Shown here in pieces: positions 23,801-37,100 of a stretch of DNA of 64,000 bases; within the stretch, counting starts at the first letter, position 1, and every line of letters starts with the position of its first letter. This DNA is from Acridotheres tristis. Lineage: Eukaryota > Chordata > Aves > Passeriformes > Sturnidae. The DNA lies in NCBI GenBank assembly GCA_037013685.1, contig CM072896.1, positions 13,961,444-14,025,443 of the forward strand, in the 5' to 3' direction. Both the position numbers and the translations under genes were made by a program. Under the pieces are notes generated by a model. It ran no database searches. It saw only the letters and a list, made by a program, of their open reading frames with translations, and was not told the DNA's origin.

Positions 23801-25549
23801 GGGATTGCAGAAGATAGCAATCCCATAATTGCTTTATAGCTGGTTTGCTGAGAGCCTGGTGGATGAAAATTCCCTTGAATGGTAAATGAAGTTAGGAGTG
23901 CGTGTGATCAAACGCCTGCGTGCGTCACTGCCCTCTTCACGGCTTGGCCTGCCTGTGTAATGTTTCCATTAGCCAGCACTGAAGGACTTGTTCATTTGTT
24001 TGCACCATTTTGCAGGGTACACTAGACTTCTGTGTGAAAGATATTGCTAATCTTTTTCCTACTAGAAAGAGCCAATTGATAGGCCCTTCCTGGTGGGACT
24101 GGAATTGTTCAGGGTTAGAGTGAGTTCTCTTACATAAAGCATTGACTACTTTAAAAATCAGACAATTTTTATAGAACTATGAAAATGTTATGGATTGTGT
24201 GTATAATCACTCTTAATGTAAAAATCTACACATGTTTTATGAAGTTATTATAGTGACAGTATTTTAAGTTTAAACTAGTATAGTTGGTTTGTCTTAATTA
24301 TCTGTAAAGATTCCATGCACAGTAAATCTAATTTTTCATGCAGAAAAAGATCTTCAAAGACAAATATTTGCAGTAATATAAAAAGTAACATAGAGAAATT
24401 ATGTGGAAGAACATTATTCTTTGGGTAATTGTTTCTTTTCTTCTGGCTCTTTGCTGGATGTAAATACCCAGGGCTCTGTGTGGATGTGTGTGCTTCTGAC
24501 AGGCGACTATTTTTAATCACTTTTCTATGAAAGAAGGGGAAGGAGAGTTGTGCTGCTTTGATTTTTGAGGTGTCTCAGTTATGAGCTGGCTGTTTCTGTG
24601 GGTACTAGATGTATTTGGGACTGTTCAGAGAAGTCAGTGAGACCATCTCACAAACCCTGACAGGGGCACACCATTAATAGTTACATAGGAGTGTATATTT
24701 ACTATTGAAAGGCCCAACCTGTATCAGTGGGTGCTTTTCCTGTATTTGTTTTGTCATGTTCTCTTTGACTTTTGCAGTTGCACCTGTCCTGGCACTCCCA
24801 CCTGTGCCAGCAGTAGAACTGGCACATCTCAAGTCAGCATCTCAGGCTCTTAAGCATCTTATGCTGCTGGTGCTTAAGCAAAGGTACTGTAATGCTCCAT
24901 ACCTGATACTGTCTGTTTGAATAATGTTGCTATTTCACCAGGGTAGAACCCAAAGAACCCAACATCTTTTTCTGAAAATGGTCCATTTTGTTCTATTGAA
25001 AAGCCCAGTCAGGAACAAGCAATGACAGCTCCTTATGGTGGTAATGCAGCTCACCTTGTATGCCCCCCAACTGTCCTGGGAGTTAATTAGAAATACTGGC
25101 AAAGGCAAAGCCCTTCAGCTCTGGTATGGACTTGAATAACTTTTGAAGTACCTATTTCCTAAAAAGTTCAAATGTTTCAATACTGGTAAGTTGTCCAAAC
25201 TAAGAAAAGATGGAATGGGGAATCTGTGGGACTTGAAGTCACTTCATCAGTATTGCATTGCTTTGTTTTGATTCTGCTGTTTAAACCTAGATCAGTATCT
25301 CAAGGATGTTCAGGTGGCACATGTTCACATGACGTTTCATGTTTTGTCAAATGAGCCCAAAAGCTTCATTCTCATCAGTTTCAATATTTTTTTCATATGC
25401 CACATGGCCTCTAGAGCGGAGTCTGGCAGCTGGACTCCATTCTTTCCTGCCCTCAAATCAGTCTGCCTGGTGAAATGCCAGCCTTTGTGGCATACAACAC
25501 TAAATTGTTGCATAACTCTTTGTATTTGTGGGTATCAGTGCTACAAAAA
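17845..25549. other. putative intron, no gene recognised
   Basis: This is a long AT-rich stretch with many small frames, none with supporting splice sites or protein similarity that I can see. A few non-repetitive AT-rich patches (for example about 23690-24060 and 24120-24310) look like ordinary or possibly conserved non-coding DNA. No clear transposon, RNA gene or microsatellite of note was found. Confidence 0.5.
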
Positions 25550-25660
25550 GGAAGCCAAGAGCTTTCTGAGTGTTACAAAGAAAAATGAGGCAGAGTAGAG
25601 CTGCTTACTCAAGGTCACCCTTGAAAGTGCTAGGAAAACTCTCATTCCAGCACAGTTAGG
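25550..25660 (-). repeat. MIR/CORE-SINE relic (antisense)
   Basis: The + strand reads as a diverged reverse complement of a MIR-type SINE: a stretch like AGAGCTTTCTGAGTGTTACA, then ATGAGGCAGAGTAGAGCTG, then TACTCAAGGTCACCCTTG, then a degenerate CTCATTCCAG. The order and spacing follow the MIR core. Strong divergence points to an insertion older than bird diversification. Confidence 0.6.
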
Positions 25661-28600
25661 CGTAAAACACCTTTTCCATGATACTCTGAGCCAGAGCATC
25701 AGAAAAATCATATCTAATGAACAACAGGGAGACTCCTTATTGCAATGTGAAAGATGTAGTTCTCCAGGGACGCTCCCTTAATAAGAGAATGGGGATGTGA
25801 ACCACAAGTTTGAAGCAGTGTGTTAGTAGGGAAAGGCAGCTGAACTTATTAAAAATATTCTTCAACTATTTTTGGGTTAGTTGAAGATAGCAGAACATTT
25901 TTATTTGGCCCTGTATGATACTTCACTGCAGTCACCCTGATGAGACTGTCCCATTGTCTGAAAATGCAGAGTTGTTCTTGCATAATTGGAGGGGTGGGGG
26001 TAGAAATCCAAAAGACAATTCGCAATAGTGATAATAAAGAAAGGCAGGGGCTTGTTGAAGAAGCATCTGTGGCCCCTGGTTCATATGCAGATGACCTCTC
26101 TGAGTGAGGATATTATTGCCCTCCTTTGGCATAAAGAAATGGAGCAGCAGTAAGTCAGCACAGTAGTTATGCTTGCTTTTAGCACATATGATTCTCAGGT
26201 TTAGGGGTTTTAAGGAAATGTGATGTTTTCTGCTGTTGACTCGTATGTAAATATCTCAGTGGATATACAGAGATTAAAAGATGCAGTTCTTAGTCTTAAA
26301 AGAAGATTTGTGAGTAGTTAAGAGAAATCTAGATGTCGAAGTTGTTCGCTTTCTTCCTCCACCTGCCAGCATCCTGAGCGTTCCCAGAGTACTGTGGTCA
26401 TTATAAATTGGAGTTCAGTACCTGCAGAGGTCTTGACTGCCTCCAAGCATGAGTCTCTCTGAAGGAGTAACACCAGCTCAGGAGAGGGCTGCTCTGAGGA
26501 CAGAGCAATGCCTTTGCTTGGGGTGGCAGGCATGGAGGTTGTGCTTCCAGAGGCATAGCCCGTCCTTCAAAGGCAGCCTTTGAATTACAACTTCAAAAAC
26601 AAGTTACCTGCTGGAAATCGGGGAGTACAGGAAAACGATTACATAATGCAGATTTAAAGGTGTGGTTTTGCCAGAGATCGAGTGGTGAATTCATTAAGAT
26701 GTGTCTTTCAGTAGGTAGGACCTTGGATCCCAATAAATTAGTAGAAATGGAAGCGTGCAGAAATACCTGTGTAGGTGATACTCCTGCCTGTTATGGAAAA
26801 GGAGATATTAAATCATAGTGTTTATTTCTGTAGCCTACACATAAGGATACACTTTGTGAAAAGATAACACAGCTTTGCTGGTCTCCAGTTTTTATGAACT
26901 GTAATTTATTAGAAAGCCTACATTTAATTTAGAAAATAACAGATATATCTGGGCAGATTTAGTTCTGCCTTCTACTCTAAATTGAAACTGTTCACTCTCA
27001 GTGATTCAGTATCTCATGGTTGATTGCTCTGTATGGAAGATGGATATTTCTCAAAGATCTATGCACACTGTTCACAACATCAGCTGCTGTCTAATCTCTG
27101 CTCAGATAGTATTGAAAAGCAACAAACAAATACTAAGACACTTCTCAAACTTGAAGGAAAAGACTCAAGATAAGAACTGTTTTATAGTGTGTTTTCTTAC
27201 TTGAAAACGTAATGTATGCTTTTGGATTTCTTATATTTGTGTAAATCTGATCTAGCTGCTGGCTAGTTATCTGCAGGGATTTTACTTGGCTGACAGGCTA
27301 CTTCTTATATAAGCCCAAAAAACCCTGTTTTTTGTTAAATTTCAACTAGAAACCAATCAGAATTTTAGGGTTGACATGAGACTGTTATTGTAGCACATTC
27401 CTGCATGAACTGTATGTTGGTAGAACCACAGAATATTAGTTTAAACCCCAGATACTTTCTTTTTGATGATGAATTAAAAGTAAATGGTTGTGCTCCAGTC
27501 TGCGTGTGGGTAGTGGTCCTTGCTCTGTGGGGACAGCTGAAAAGCAACTTTATTCTAGGCTGCAGACTGAGCTACCTGAGTCAGTGCAGAGCTCTTGGGA
27601 GCTCCTGCTGCTGCAAAACCAATCAACTGGTGCAATCTCACGTTTTTTCTGTGGCAGCTCTCATTGCTTGTGGAGCACCTGGTTGGGAACCCTGCAGCAA
27701 AGGCTGAGGTGTGCAGGTTGGGGGTAGGATGCTGGCCTGGTTCTGGAGTTGTTCTCACTCCTGGCTGTGTGAGAGCTGTGTGTAGGGCTGTGCTGGGAGG
27801 GTTTGCCTTCTCCCAGATCTGCAGTCCTGGTGGGACAAACCCTGGCTGCTGCACAGAGCTGTGAGAGAACAGCTATCAAAAGTGTCAGCTCTGTGATGTG
27901 TGCTGTGGGACAGCACAGTCCTGCTTCCACTGCTGCCTTGCCCCGTGCCAGCACTACTTCTGGAAAGCTGTTTAACCATGTAGACACTGACCTAATATCT
28001 GGCCATGTGTGAATGACAGAAAAGTGTGCCAGCACTCCAAGTCACTGGGCACCAGCCTTACAGATTAGTTTGCCTTTGCACTTCATTCTTGTTCTTGTTT
28101 TTGAATAGAAAACACTATGTATAACTATTTATAGATTTGCCAAGTTTTTTTCTGAAGCTCAAACAACAAGACATTAATGGATGTTTCTGTCATCAAGAAA
28201 TTCCTTCCTCTGTTGGTTACTTGGGTTTATTGATTTCTTTTGAACTATACTTATTAGCATATTACATGGAAGGATTATATTGAAAAGTATCTGATAGAGC
28301 TAGAGTTGTTTTCCTTTCAGCCTCTGCATAGTTATTTGAGAAAGCAGATGTGACAGCCCAAACGGTCACTCATTTGTAGGCTATCCTGCTTTGCCAGGCA
28401 GTAACAGGGATGCCCAGTGGGATGTGGACACAGACATTTGCTATCCTTATCTGCCCAGTGCAGGACAGTTTCTTCCCAATTCTATCTTTATCAAAATGTG
28501 GGGACATCTGGAGCCCTTGGATGAATGCTTGAGAGGGACCTGCAAATCACTGGCCAAAGCCAAGCTGAGCTGGGGGCTGTACTCAGTAGGAGAAGGGACA

Positions 28601-31600
28601 TTTCCTTTGAGTGAGACTCTGCAGCCCCTCAGAGCAGCAGTGCTTTGTGTGTGTGGCTTTCCTTCCTATCTCTGCCTAAGAGAGGTAAAGGAACCCCAGC
28701 AGATGCACCTGAGTGTCTCAAGGCATTCCCAGTGAGCTGCTGTTAAAATGCACTTGGTTTGAATGCAGAGAAGAGGGGTCAAGTTTGGTTGCAAGGAACA
28801 CAAATTACTGCAATTTTATTGCTGGGATTTAGGGTGAGAAGGTCAAGCAGATGCGACTTAATGACACTCAAGTCATTACAGTTAATGGCAGACTGGACAA
28901 ATTAAAAACTCCCACCCATTTGATGCTGTGCAGCTTGAGCAGCTCACTCTCAGGTGCCTTTGGCCAGCAGTTTTACTGGAGAGAGAACAACAACAGATCC
29001 CTGCCTGAGTCTGAATTGCCCATAAGATTTGTACATCTTGGATCCTTCTTGGGTGCCTGAGGGGAGCTAAATGAATAATGTACAGCGTTGAGGAGAGCGG
29101 CACTAATTGTTTAGGAATAACCTTTGATAAGGCAAATATATTTTAAGTAGTCTCAAATGTCTGCCTCAGCAAGCAGTTTGCCTAAGACACCCTGATGGGC
29201 AGGTGCTGAGCTCCAGCAATTCTTTTGTGTGGTTATGATGAGACTGCTTAGGTCTGCTACAATATGCAGTATGGTGTGGTCAAAGAATTTACAAAATCAT
29301 TGTTTGTCCTACAGAATATGGATCTGTGCAAACCTATTTTCCAGCTAGGCACTTTGGAGGAGTTTTCATGTGGATCTAAACACTGCCTTGGCATTGTATG
29401 TGTGTTTGTGTTTTTGCACCCCACAGAGTCTCATTTGTCCAACAAATTAGTGTCCCACAGGTGACGCTTTAGAAAGTGAAGTCATCCTTGAGTGGTCAAT
29501 ACCAGCCAAATCTGTTCTGAAATAGGAAAAAAAAGCCTTCCTTCTTGGATGCTTCTGAGTTTCTTCTCCTCAAGTCTTTTGTGCTCTTCTGGAAAGTCCT
29601 AGAGTCTAGGATACAGCATTATTGATGGTGACAGCTCATTTCTTGTCAGAAGGGAAAATAATTTTTTAATTGATTTGTTAATCAGAGTCAAACACTGTGG
29701 AAAAGTAATTGGCTTATGTTGATGTGATTCCATATTGGATAAGTGTCTCTATTCTAGCATTTATTAGCTCTGGTACCCCTGTGCTATGCAATGGGGCAGT
29801 GGCTTGAGGGGATGAAACAAGCTAGGAGTGTGTGTTGACAGTGCCCATTGCTGGTGGAGCTGGTGGAGCACGTGGTTCCTGCCCTGGCAGAAGGTCATGA
29901 GCTCCAGTCTAGGGTGGCTGCTGCTCAGGCAGGCTTTGGCAGCCCAGGATTCACAGGTTTCTAAGGTGTTGGTGGAGTTTCATTATCAGGCATAGGTGTT
30001 GCTAAGCCTGGGCTGCTCTGATGTCAGGACAGGCAGTAGCTGCACAGAGAAATATCAGGGGGATGGGAAAAGGTGATCAACTGATTCCCTGGTCTGAACT
30101 CCCAAAATAACCCTGAAATCTATTTTATTCTGCTCCGAAAGAATAATTTCCTTGCCTGGGAATTAACATAGCTGGGATGCTATTCTAGCACCATAAATGG
30201 GATTGAGAATGTGATGTTCCCTGCCCTGGAGAGTCACTGCCTCAGAAATTTGTTGGGGCTCTGCAGTTGTCACTTCCACATTGTGTCAGCATCCTCAGCC
30301 TCATCAGCGTTTCAGTTTGAAGCAGCACGGGCTTTTTATTGTAAACCATTTTACTTTTGGGACAGCATGAAGGAAAGTGTGTTAAGCTTTGCTCAGAGAA
30401 GGGGAGGGACAGGTCTGTGGCTTTCTGTGTCTATTTTTGCAGCACACTGAGCCAAGACCTTCTAATTCAATGGGACAGATTTGCAAATTCACACCTGCAG
30501 AGTTCGCCTTCACAGGGTTTTCATGTGCAAGCTTTTTATTCGTGCCCCAGAGAGCAGCCTGCACCTGCTTCATCCCACCTGTGAGACCAGCAGCTCAGAT
30601 CTATTGGCAGTTTACTCTCTCTGATAATAAATAAATGCCTCATCCTGCAGCACAGACCCCCTTTAGAGGGTAGTGAGGCTCTTCCAGGTGAGCAAGGGCA
30701 AGAAACACAGCCCTGCCCACCCGTACTGCAGATACTGTCACAGCACAAATGCAGTGGTACATGTATGACACGGATGCTGTCTAAGCCTGCAGATCTCCAG
30801 GCTGTCAAGAAAGTTGTTTGGTTGTTTTTTTGTGCTAGTGCCTGCATGTAAAACATCAAGGAGCTGTTCTACACAGCTGCCCAGAAGTCTGGCCTTGTTT
30901 CTGCTGCTTCCTAACAGTGTTTCGTGCATTGCATTTTTCCCTGAGATGAGTAGCTCAGGCTCCCATAACCATGGAAACCTGGTTTGTCTCCCCTAATAGC
31001 TTCAGCTGAACTCAACATCTGTCTGCCTGGGAGAAGGAAGGCTGCAAGCTACAGGTTAGTTGTGCACACCTCTGGGGATGTAAAACCTTGAGCACCTCCA
31101 GCAGCATTCTGGTGCACCAGGATGAAGCAGCAATGCTGAGATAATGCTTGAGGGGCTTATAGAAGATATGCTAGGCAGGAGGGGAAAACAGGGAGTGGAA
31201 GAAGGCTCTCCTGAGGCAGGAAGGTGTTATGCAGCTGCCTAAGAAGATACTGCATTATGATTGTCTTGCTCTGTGTGTGTTGGCTTGACATGCTGGGTGT
31301 GTGGAGCATTCTGTTGTGACTTTTAAGCTTTTTTAAAAGCCATTTTCCATTTTAAGTTAGAAACCCTTTAAACAACTTGCTTGTAGCAGAGAAGGAAATC
31401 TGGGTATAAGCTCACGAGCATAAAATAAGCTTTGAGATGGGGTAAATGCCTCTCTGTGGTAACAGCAGGGTTCCATACAGCTTTTCACTTAGTTATTGGA
31501 GGAATGGTTGCTGATAAATGTGTCTCATAGCTCTAAGTTGGTGCTGGCAGTGTTGCTGGACTAGCTAACATGGGGAGAAGTGGGGATGAGTCTTTTAAAA

Positions 31601-31954
31601 AAACCTTAAAAATGAATTCAAGAGGGTTCATTCTACTGCATTTCTGTATAGATACGTGTGCATTTCCCATGGGCTGCAGTTTATACTTTCCTCTTTGAAG
31701 CACAGTTGCAGCCCTGAACTTCAGGCTTCCAGGAGAAGCCCTGAAGCTTGCCAGCCTCTCAGAAAAGTAATTGTGGGAGCTGCCAAAGCTGTGATCCTTT
31801 CCTGATGTGCAGATCCTGTGTCTGTTAAATTAGAGCAGGCCTGTTGCAAGCTTTCAGAAGTGTGTGGAGAAGTTCTGCCCACACCAGGGAGGTGCTTGGT
31901 GCAGGGACCTGTGCCAGGATGCTCTGTAAGCTGGAGCCAGAAGCAGAAATAGAA
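25661..31954. other. putative intron, no gene recognised
   Basis: No exon, RNA gene or repeat family is recognised. A GC-richer patch around 27550-28000 gives overlapping frames on both strands (up to 124 codons) that look like by-products of composition. A short GCTGGTGGAGC duplication lies near 29852-29870. Confidence 0.5.
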
Positions 31955-32110
31955 ATAACATTGTCCACTGGCAAGTTGCAACCTCAGTGTGTCCATCTGT
32001 GAAAGGGAGGTCATAATATTTCACTGTGGATGCCTTGAGGCTTAGTTAGTGTTTATGAAATGTTCTGATCTTTGGGATGGTGCCTGGTGTAGAGGGCACT
32101 TATAATGGTC
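31955..32110 (+). repeat. MIR/CORE-SINE relic (sense)
   Basis: The order of blocks follows the MIR consensus: TGGCAAGTTGCAACCTCAGTG, GTCCATCTGTGAAAGGGAGG, TCATAATATTTCAC, then GAGGCTTAGTTAGTGTTTAT and a degenerate TGTTCTGATC. In the family these match the core followed by the region before the tail. I know the family from its pattern; no alignment was run. Confidence 0.68.
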
Positions 32111-32367
32111 CCCAGATGTCCTTGTTGACACAGCAGGCATATAAAAACACAGGCATCTTCCTAGTGTATTGAACAAAGAGATGCTGGAATTACTCCTAAG
32201 TAAAAACCAGACACTTCTAAACCAAACACTTAATATTCATCTCACAATTATCACCTGCAGGTTTTGTGAGAATGAAAAAGAATATAGCAGGTAATACCTA
32301 GTAAAATTCTGGGTTGAAATTAGTGCCTGGATAATAAAAGCTGTTGGGAAATTCTTCATACAGAAGA

Positions 32368-32414
32368 ATTCTTAATATAGCTTAATATACTTAATATATA
32401 TTCTTAATATAGCT
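32368..32414. repeat. AT-rich tandem/direct repeat
   Basis: ATTCTTAATATAGCT occurs at 32368-32382 and exactly again at 32400-32414, with further CTTAATATA units between. The spacing is 32 bp between copies. Confidence 0.75.
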
Positions 32415-33629
32415 GTTGATGTTCTACATCTAAGCACAGAGCCATCACACTTTTTTTGTGGACATGACAAGCATAAATCTGTGTTCTCCATACCAGCCTG
32501 GAGGAGGATTTTCATGCCAGTTGCTGCAGTGTTGGAAGACTGTGCCAGATCAGGGAGCCAGTTCTCCAAAGTCTCCCTCTCAGTGGGGCCCCTGGCCAGC
32601 ACAGCCGTGCAAGATGCAGCCTCACAATAACAATATGCTTCACAGAAACATTTCTTAGTTCTCTGGCTCCTTGAGCGTTTGGTGAGCAGGGAGTCAGATG
32701 CTGGTCTCTTGTCTGCTAAATCCAAGTTAAGATCTTGGGAATTATCTTGCCTTTGTGCAACCACATATACAGCAACTGCTGCAGGTTATGTTGCTGGCGG
32801 TTTAAATTGAGTATTTTTTTTCCCTGCTGCTTTTTCTTGGTAATGGATGCTTTCCCACTCCTTATTTACACAGAGTGAAATAGTCTGGATACCTGGATAG
32901 CCCCATCTGTTCAGAGTTCTAGTCTCTATTTCTAACCTGGACCTGAGAAACCTTTTCCTCAAGTAAATTTAATCAAGATTGCTTCTTCTAATTAAGCTTC
33001 AATTAAAATGCATTTATGACCAAAAAACTTACTTAAGAGCCAGTTGGGAGCCCCCTTTTCCCCTAGGAGCTCCTGGGAGCCAGCAGTTCCAGATGTTGTC
33101 TGTGTCAAATGTCAGAAGTGCACCAGAAGTACACTGAGCTGTTTCAGTACTGTTGGATGTACCCTGAATTGGTCCAGGTCTGCAGCTTTGTCCTCTTGCA
33201 TTAGGGTTTTCTCTGGAAGTACCAAACAGCAGCTCTAGTTGGCCAGTGACTATGGACTCGAACATACACATTCTGCATTTTTATGTTTGTGTCTACACAC
33301 ACGTACAAAAAATTCCCGTGCTTACTAATTACAACAGCAGCTGTTTATCACACTGTCTGTGCCACTGATAGGAAGTAGTGGTAGCAAATGTTACCTCTGA
33401 TAGCAAATTAGCTTATTTAGAGCAGTATTGCAAAAACTGGGTTTTGGCTTTTTTCTAATTTGCTTCTAGCATTTATAGAGTTACACATGTAAATTCAAAG
33501 CTCCTCTCTCTATCAGCACTTCAGAACTGAACGTTCAGTTGATCTAGCATAGACATGGTGGAGTGTGAGAAATAACCTGACCTAGATGCAGAAACAAAGT
33601 TGGACCTTCTGAGTTGTTCTAAAAAATAA
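32415..33629. other. putative intron, no gene recognised
   Basis: A 130-codon minus frame covers 32372-32764 but has no splice borders or family resemblance I can see. The rest is AT-rich and featureless to my reading. Confidence 0.5.
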
Positions 33630-34175
33630 CTATTCTGTCTCTACCTGAGATCTGGACAATGACTTTGAGTTGGGTCTCAACAGTGGAGATGGGAAAATGA
33701 ATGGAAGTGTATTCATGATGAGCAAGTTGGCATCAGGAACTGGGCTGGTTATTCTTGTGCACTCATTGATTTGAAGTTGCTGGGGTGACTTTGGTTTGCT
33801 GGGGGTAGTGATAGCTGCTGATTCTGTCTGCTGAATTACATTTTCCTGGTGACCTGTTTCTTGCCAAACCAAGTCTATTTTTGGATCAAATGGTGAATGA
33901 ATGACTACTGTTTGGACTGTTTGTGGAGCTGAGCACCCAAAATGAATGTTGATGCAGAAGTGACAAATCATCCCGTGGCTGCTGAGAAGAATATCTGATG
34001 ATGACTGCAGCTGTGGTGCAGCTCCACTTACTGTTAACATTTCTGCATCATAAGATGGGTCTACAAAGAAGCTACAGCCAAGGGTCAAGTTCAGCAGGTT
34101 GGCAACTGGGCAGGGAAGGAGAAAAAGCTGCTGGAAGGATATCAGGACATGGTGGTAATAGTCTTGTGTGTTCAC
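33630..34175 (-). CDS. hypothetical open frame, 181 codons, unrecognised
   Basis: This is the longest ATG-initiated frame outside the two CpG islands, in DNA that is not GC-rich. The predicted protein starts MNTQDYYHH, has a moderately hydrophobic stretch about residues 10-37, a central region with four cysteines including CHFC and CSAP (about residues 71-83), and a Ser/Pro/Gln-rich C-terminal half. There is no signal peptide of typical form, no repeat and no domain that I can name. It has no obvious promoter or polyadenylation signal set and lies inside the putative + strand intron. It may be chance, a fragment of an old retrocopy, or a nested minus-strand gene. I lean towards chance. Confidence 0.18.
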   Translation of the reverse strand: MNTQDYYHHVLISFQQLFLLPCPVANLLNLTLGCSFFVDPSYDAEMLTVSGAAPQLQSSSDILLSSHGMICHFCINIHFGCSAPQTVQTVVIHSPFDPKIDLVWQETGHQENVIQQTESAAITTPSKPKSPQQLQINECTRITSPVPDANLLIMNTLPFIFPSPLLRPNSKSLSRSQVETE

Positions 34176-37100
34176 TTATTTGCTCTGACACCTTGATCAG
34201 GTTTCATCCCTTTACCATGCTGTTTATGGGCAGTCAGGGTCTTTCTATTTACCCATTAAACTGCAAATAGTTGACAAATGCTGTCCCTTTTGTCTGTCTG
34301 TCTGATACTTGGTGCTTTAAGTCCAGATTCTAGTCATTCCTTCAGGGCTTTACTGCTGAAAAGGATCAAATAGCAGTTATAATGCATAAAGGAGCTGAAT
34401 GTGACCATCTATGCAAATTTCCCCCCCTACAGGGAATATATCTTTGGAGAATTCAAAAATGGTTTATATGTTTCTGCAGTGTCTAGTAACAAGATCTCTA
34501 AAGCTGAGAGAAATCTGGAGGTGGTGGTTTGATCTTATTTTGATGCATGAAATAGGGGAGCATAGAAAACAATGGGAAAAACTTCGACCATTAACTTGCA
34601 GAACTGCTGCAAGCTCAAGCCTCCTCATCCCTGTAGTTTGGCCAGGCAGAGATGGCTGTGCCTCACTGAAAGCAGCTCAGAGCAGAAGTGGTTTGTAAAG
34701 CTCTACATGTGGCTCAGCTCCTCCTTGCAGTTGTGCTGCCTCCCTTTGCAGTCCTCAGAGCTGCAGCACACGATTACACTGTGCCAGCCTCACAGCCTGG
34801 ACTCACGGGGCAACTATTTCTGGCTGTCTTGAATTACTGCCTCCAAAATCTCACTGAGAACTTCTGGTGTAGTTACAGATGCTAAAGCAGGCGTGTCACA
34901 TCTGACCCCCAGGCATGCAGATGGAGCCACATGCAGAGGGAGCTAAACTTGATGCTGTCCACATTAGAGGCGAGGAGTGCAGAGAGCTAAGAGGCATTAA
35001 CTTTGCTTGGGGAGAAGGTAATGCTGATCTTAGGCTAATGAGATCAAAACACAGCTTTGCTTCAATATGTCCGACTCAGACATGCAGTGCTATGCTTTGT
35101 AGAGCAGGTTAAACCCGATTATGCAGCAGCTTCTGGACTCTCAGGCTAGGAAGTGACTGTGGCTTGGCTTCTAGTGTGTCATAGTATGACCTGGTAAAGC
35201 AGCATGTGTGCAGGAACTTACTGTGTCAACATGCTGTGTTAAAAGAGCATCTTTCGTTTACCAGGAGACCTTTATCTGGATTCAGGATCTAGGTTTTCAA
35301 ATGATGATGTAGTCTTGATTCCAAAAGACCTAGGGACAGACAGCTTAGCTGGTCCAGCACACAGGGAGAAAAGGCATGGAGCTTCTCTAGTCTTGCTGTT
35401 GGCTTTGTGTTCCCCTGGAGCTTGGAGCTCAGCTGGTCCTGAAGCTCTGCCTTTCCCAGGAGTGAGATGCCACTGATGGGCTGCTTGCCACTGGCAGGGG
35501 CGTGTGGCTCCTGGCTCTGGCAGCATGGAAAGGTTGCATGTGCTGAGCAGATGCAAAAACTGCTTGTCTGAGCAGAGGGAGTTAGGGAGGGAACCAAATG
35601 GATCTGAGCTGTAATGCCAAACTTTTGACTGTTCTCAGGTTTGAATTTTGCATAGGTTCCAAATGTAGAGATCCTTTTTTAAGGAACAAGTCTGATGCAG
35701 TGTGTTTTTAAAAGTATTATGGATGTCCCCATGGGATTACTTCTGGCATTGCTGCCCTGGGTGTGAAAATGTACATTGAAAAGGTGGCAAGGTATGGGCA
35801 GGAATTTTTTGGTGGTTGGGAACTGTAGTGCCTCTTCGAAGAAATGAAATTGATGATGCTTTGAAAGGTAATAGATTTGATAAATTATTGCACACTCTTT
35901 TAAATGCAATTAAAAGCCATGTGAAGAGTCTCAAAGTCTCAATTTAAGGCATCTTCAATCACCAGTCACTTCTGGAAAGTAAGTAATGTTTAGTTTCTTT
36001 AGAAGTACATACAGAGCTAAAGCTATGTAACTGAATCTGGAAAAGAGTGATAAAAATCTCTATCACTCCCTCCCCAAATTCAAAAAAAGACAGAAAAACA
36101 TCTCTAATTAAAAAATTAAAAGGTTCCTTGGCTGGCTGGCTGCTCGTGTGTTCTTTAAAATAATAGTTTATTTCCATCTTCTTTTCTGGCAGATCTCTCA
36201 CTGCATGCTCTGAGTACCTCCCTTGCTTTACTCTCCAAGATTCTTAATATAGGAGAACCAAACCCTCATTTTCTTGTTTGAGAAGGCTTCTACAGCAGCT
36301 GAAGTTAATAAAAGTGAAGATGATGTAAACCGAAGCCCATAGAGCTTCCACAGCTGGATAAAAGCTTTGAGTCTGTGAATTTTTAAGTCTGTTTTGACCA
36401 TGTATTTTCAGCTTCTAGTAGTTACATTGCACAAGGCAGAACAGGCACTGCAAGCCTTGGATGTCCATGGTTGGTGTGGAGGGCTCTGCTCAGAGCAGCA
36501 TCCTTGCAGGAAGGAGATCCCTCTCGTGTTCTGCCCAGCCCTGGGGGGTGTGATAAGGCATTGCTGACCTGCATGGAGCTTGGGGTCACTAGTACGTGGG
36601 CTGGGCTCCACACTGGAGCTCTGCTCATCAGACCCTCTTTTAATTGCAGTAATTTCTTCAAGTCAGGCTGGGACTAGGAGTTGGTCTTTACTCCAATATA
36701 GAAGGGGGAAAGAATTGTCTCCAGCGGATCCAGCACAGCTTTCCTTGTCCATGAAGAGCTGAGAGTTGTGCTGTTTCAGATGACTAAAGGCTCACATGGA
36801 CTGACTGCAGAAGCCAGAGCTCATGTGAGCATCTAGTGATGATGCTCCAGTTTTGTTTCTAGTTATTTATGTCTGCTTGTGCTTTGGAAACTTCTTTGTG
36901 GATCTCAGCTACTATAGAGCCTTATCAAGGAGACAGATTTAAGTCTAAAAATTCAAGGGCTCTAGAGACTGAAATCAACCTCTAAGGGGAAATGCAGTTT
37001 TCCTCAGCTTAAAATAACTTTTAAATGTCCTTTACTCTCCAAGGTCTCTTTCAAGGCTCTTGCCTGGGTTCGATTTTGACTTGTGCGGAGTCAGGCTCCT

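Noticed and set aside
37060..37090. tRNA-like GGGTTCGATTTT string
   Set aside because: The flanking sequence does not form A-box, anticodon or acceptor stems, so it is not a tRNA gene.
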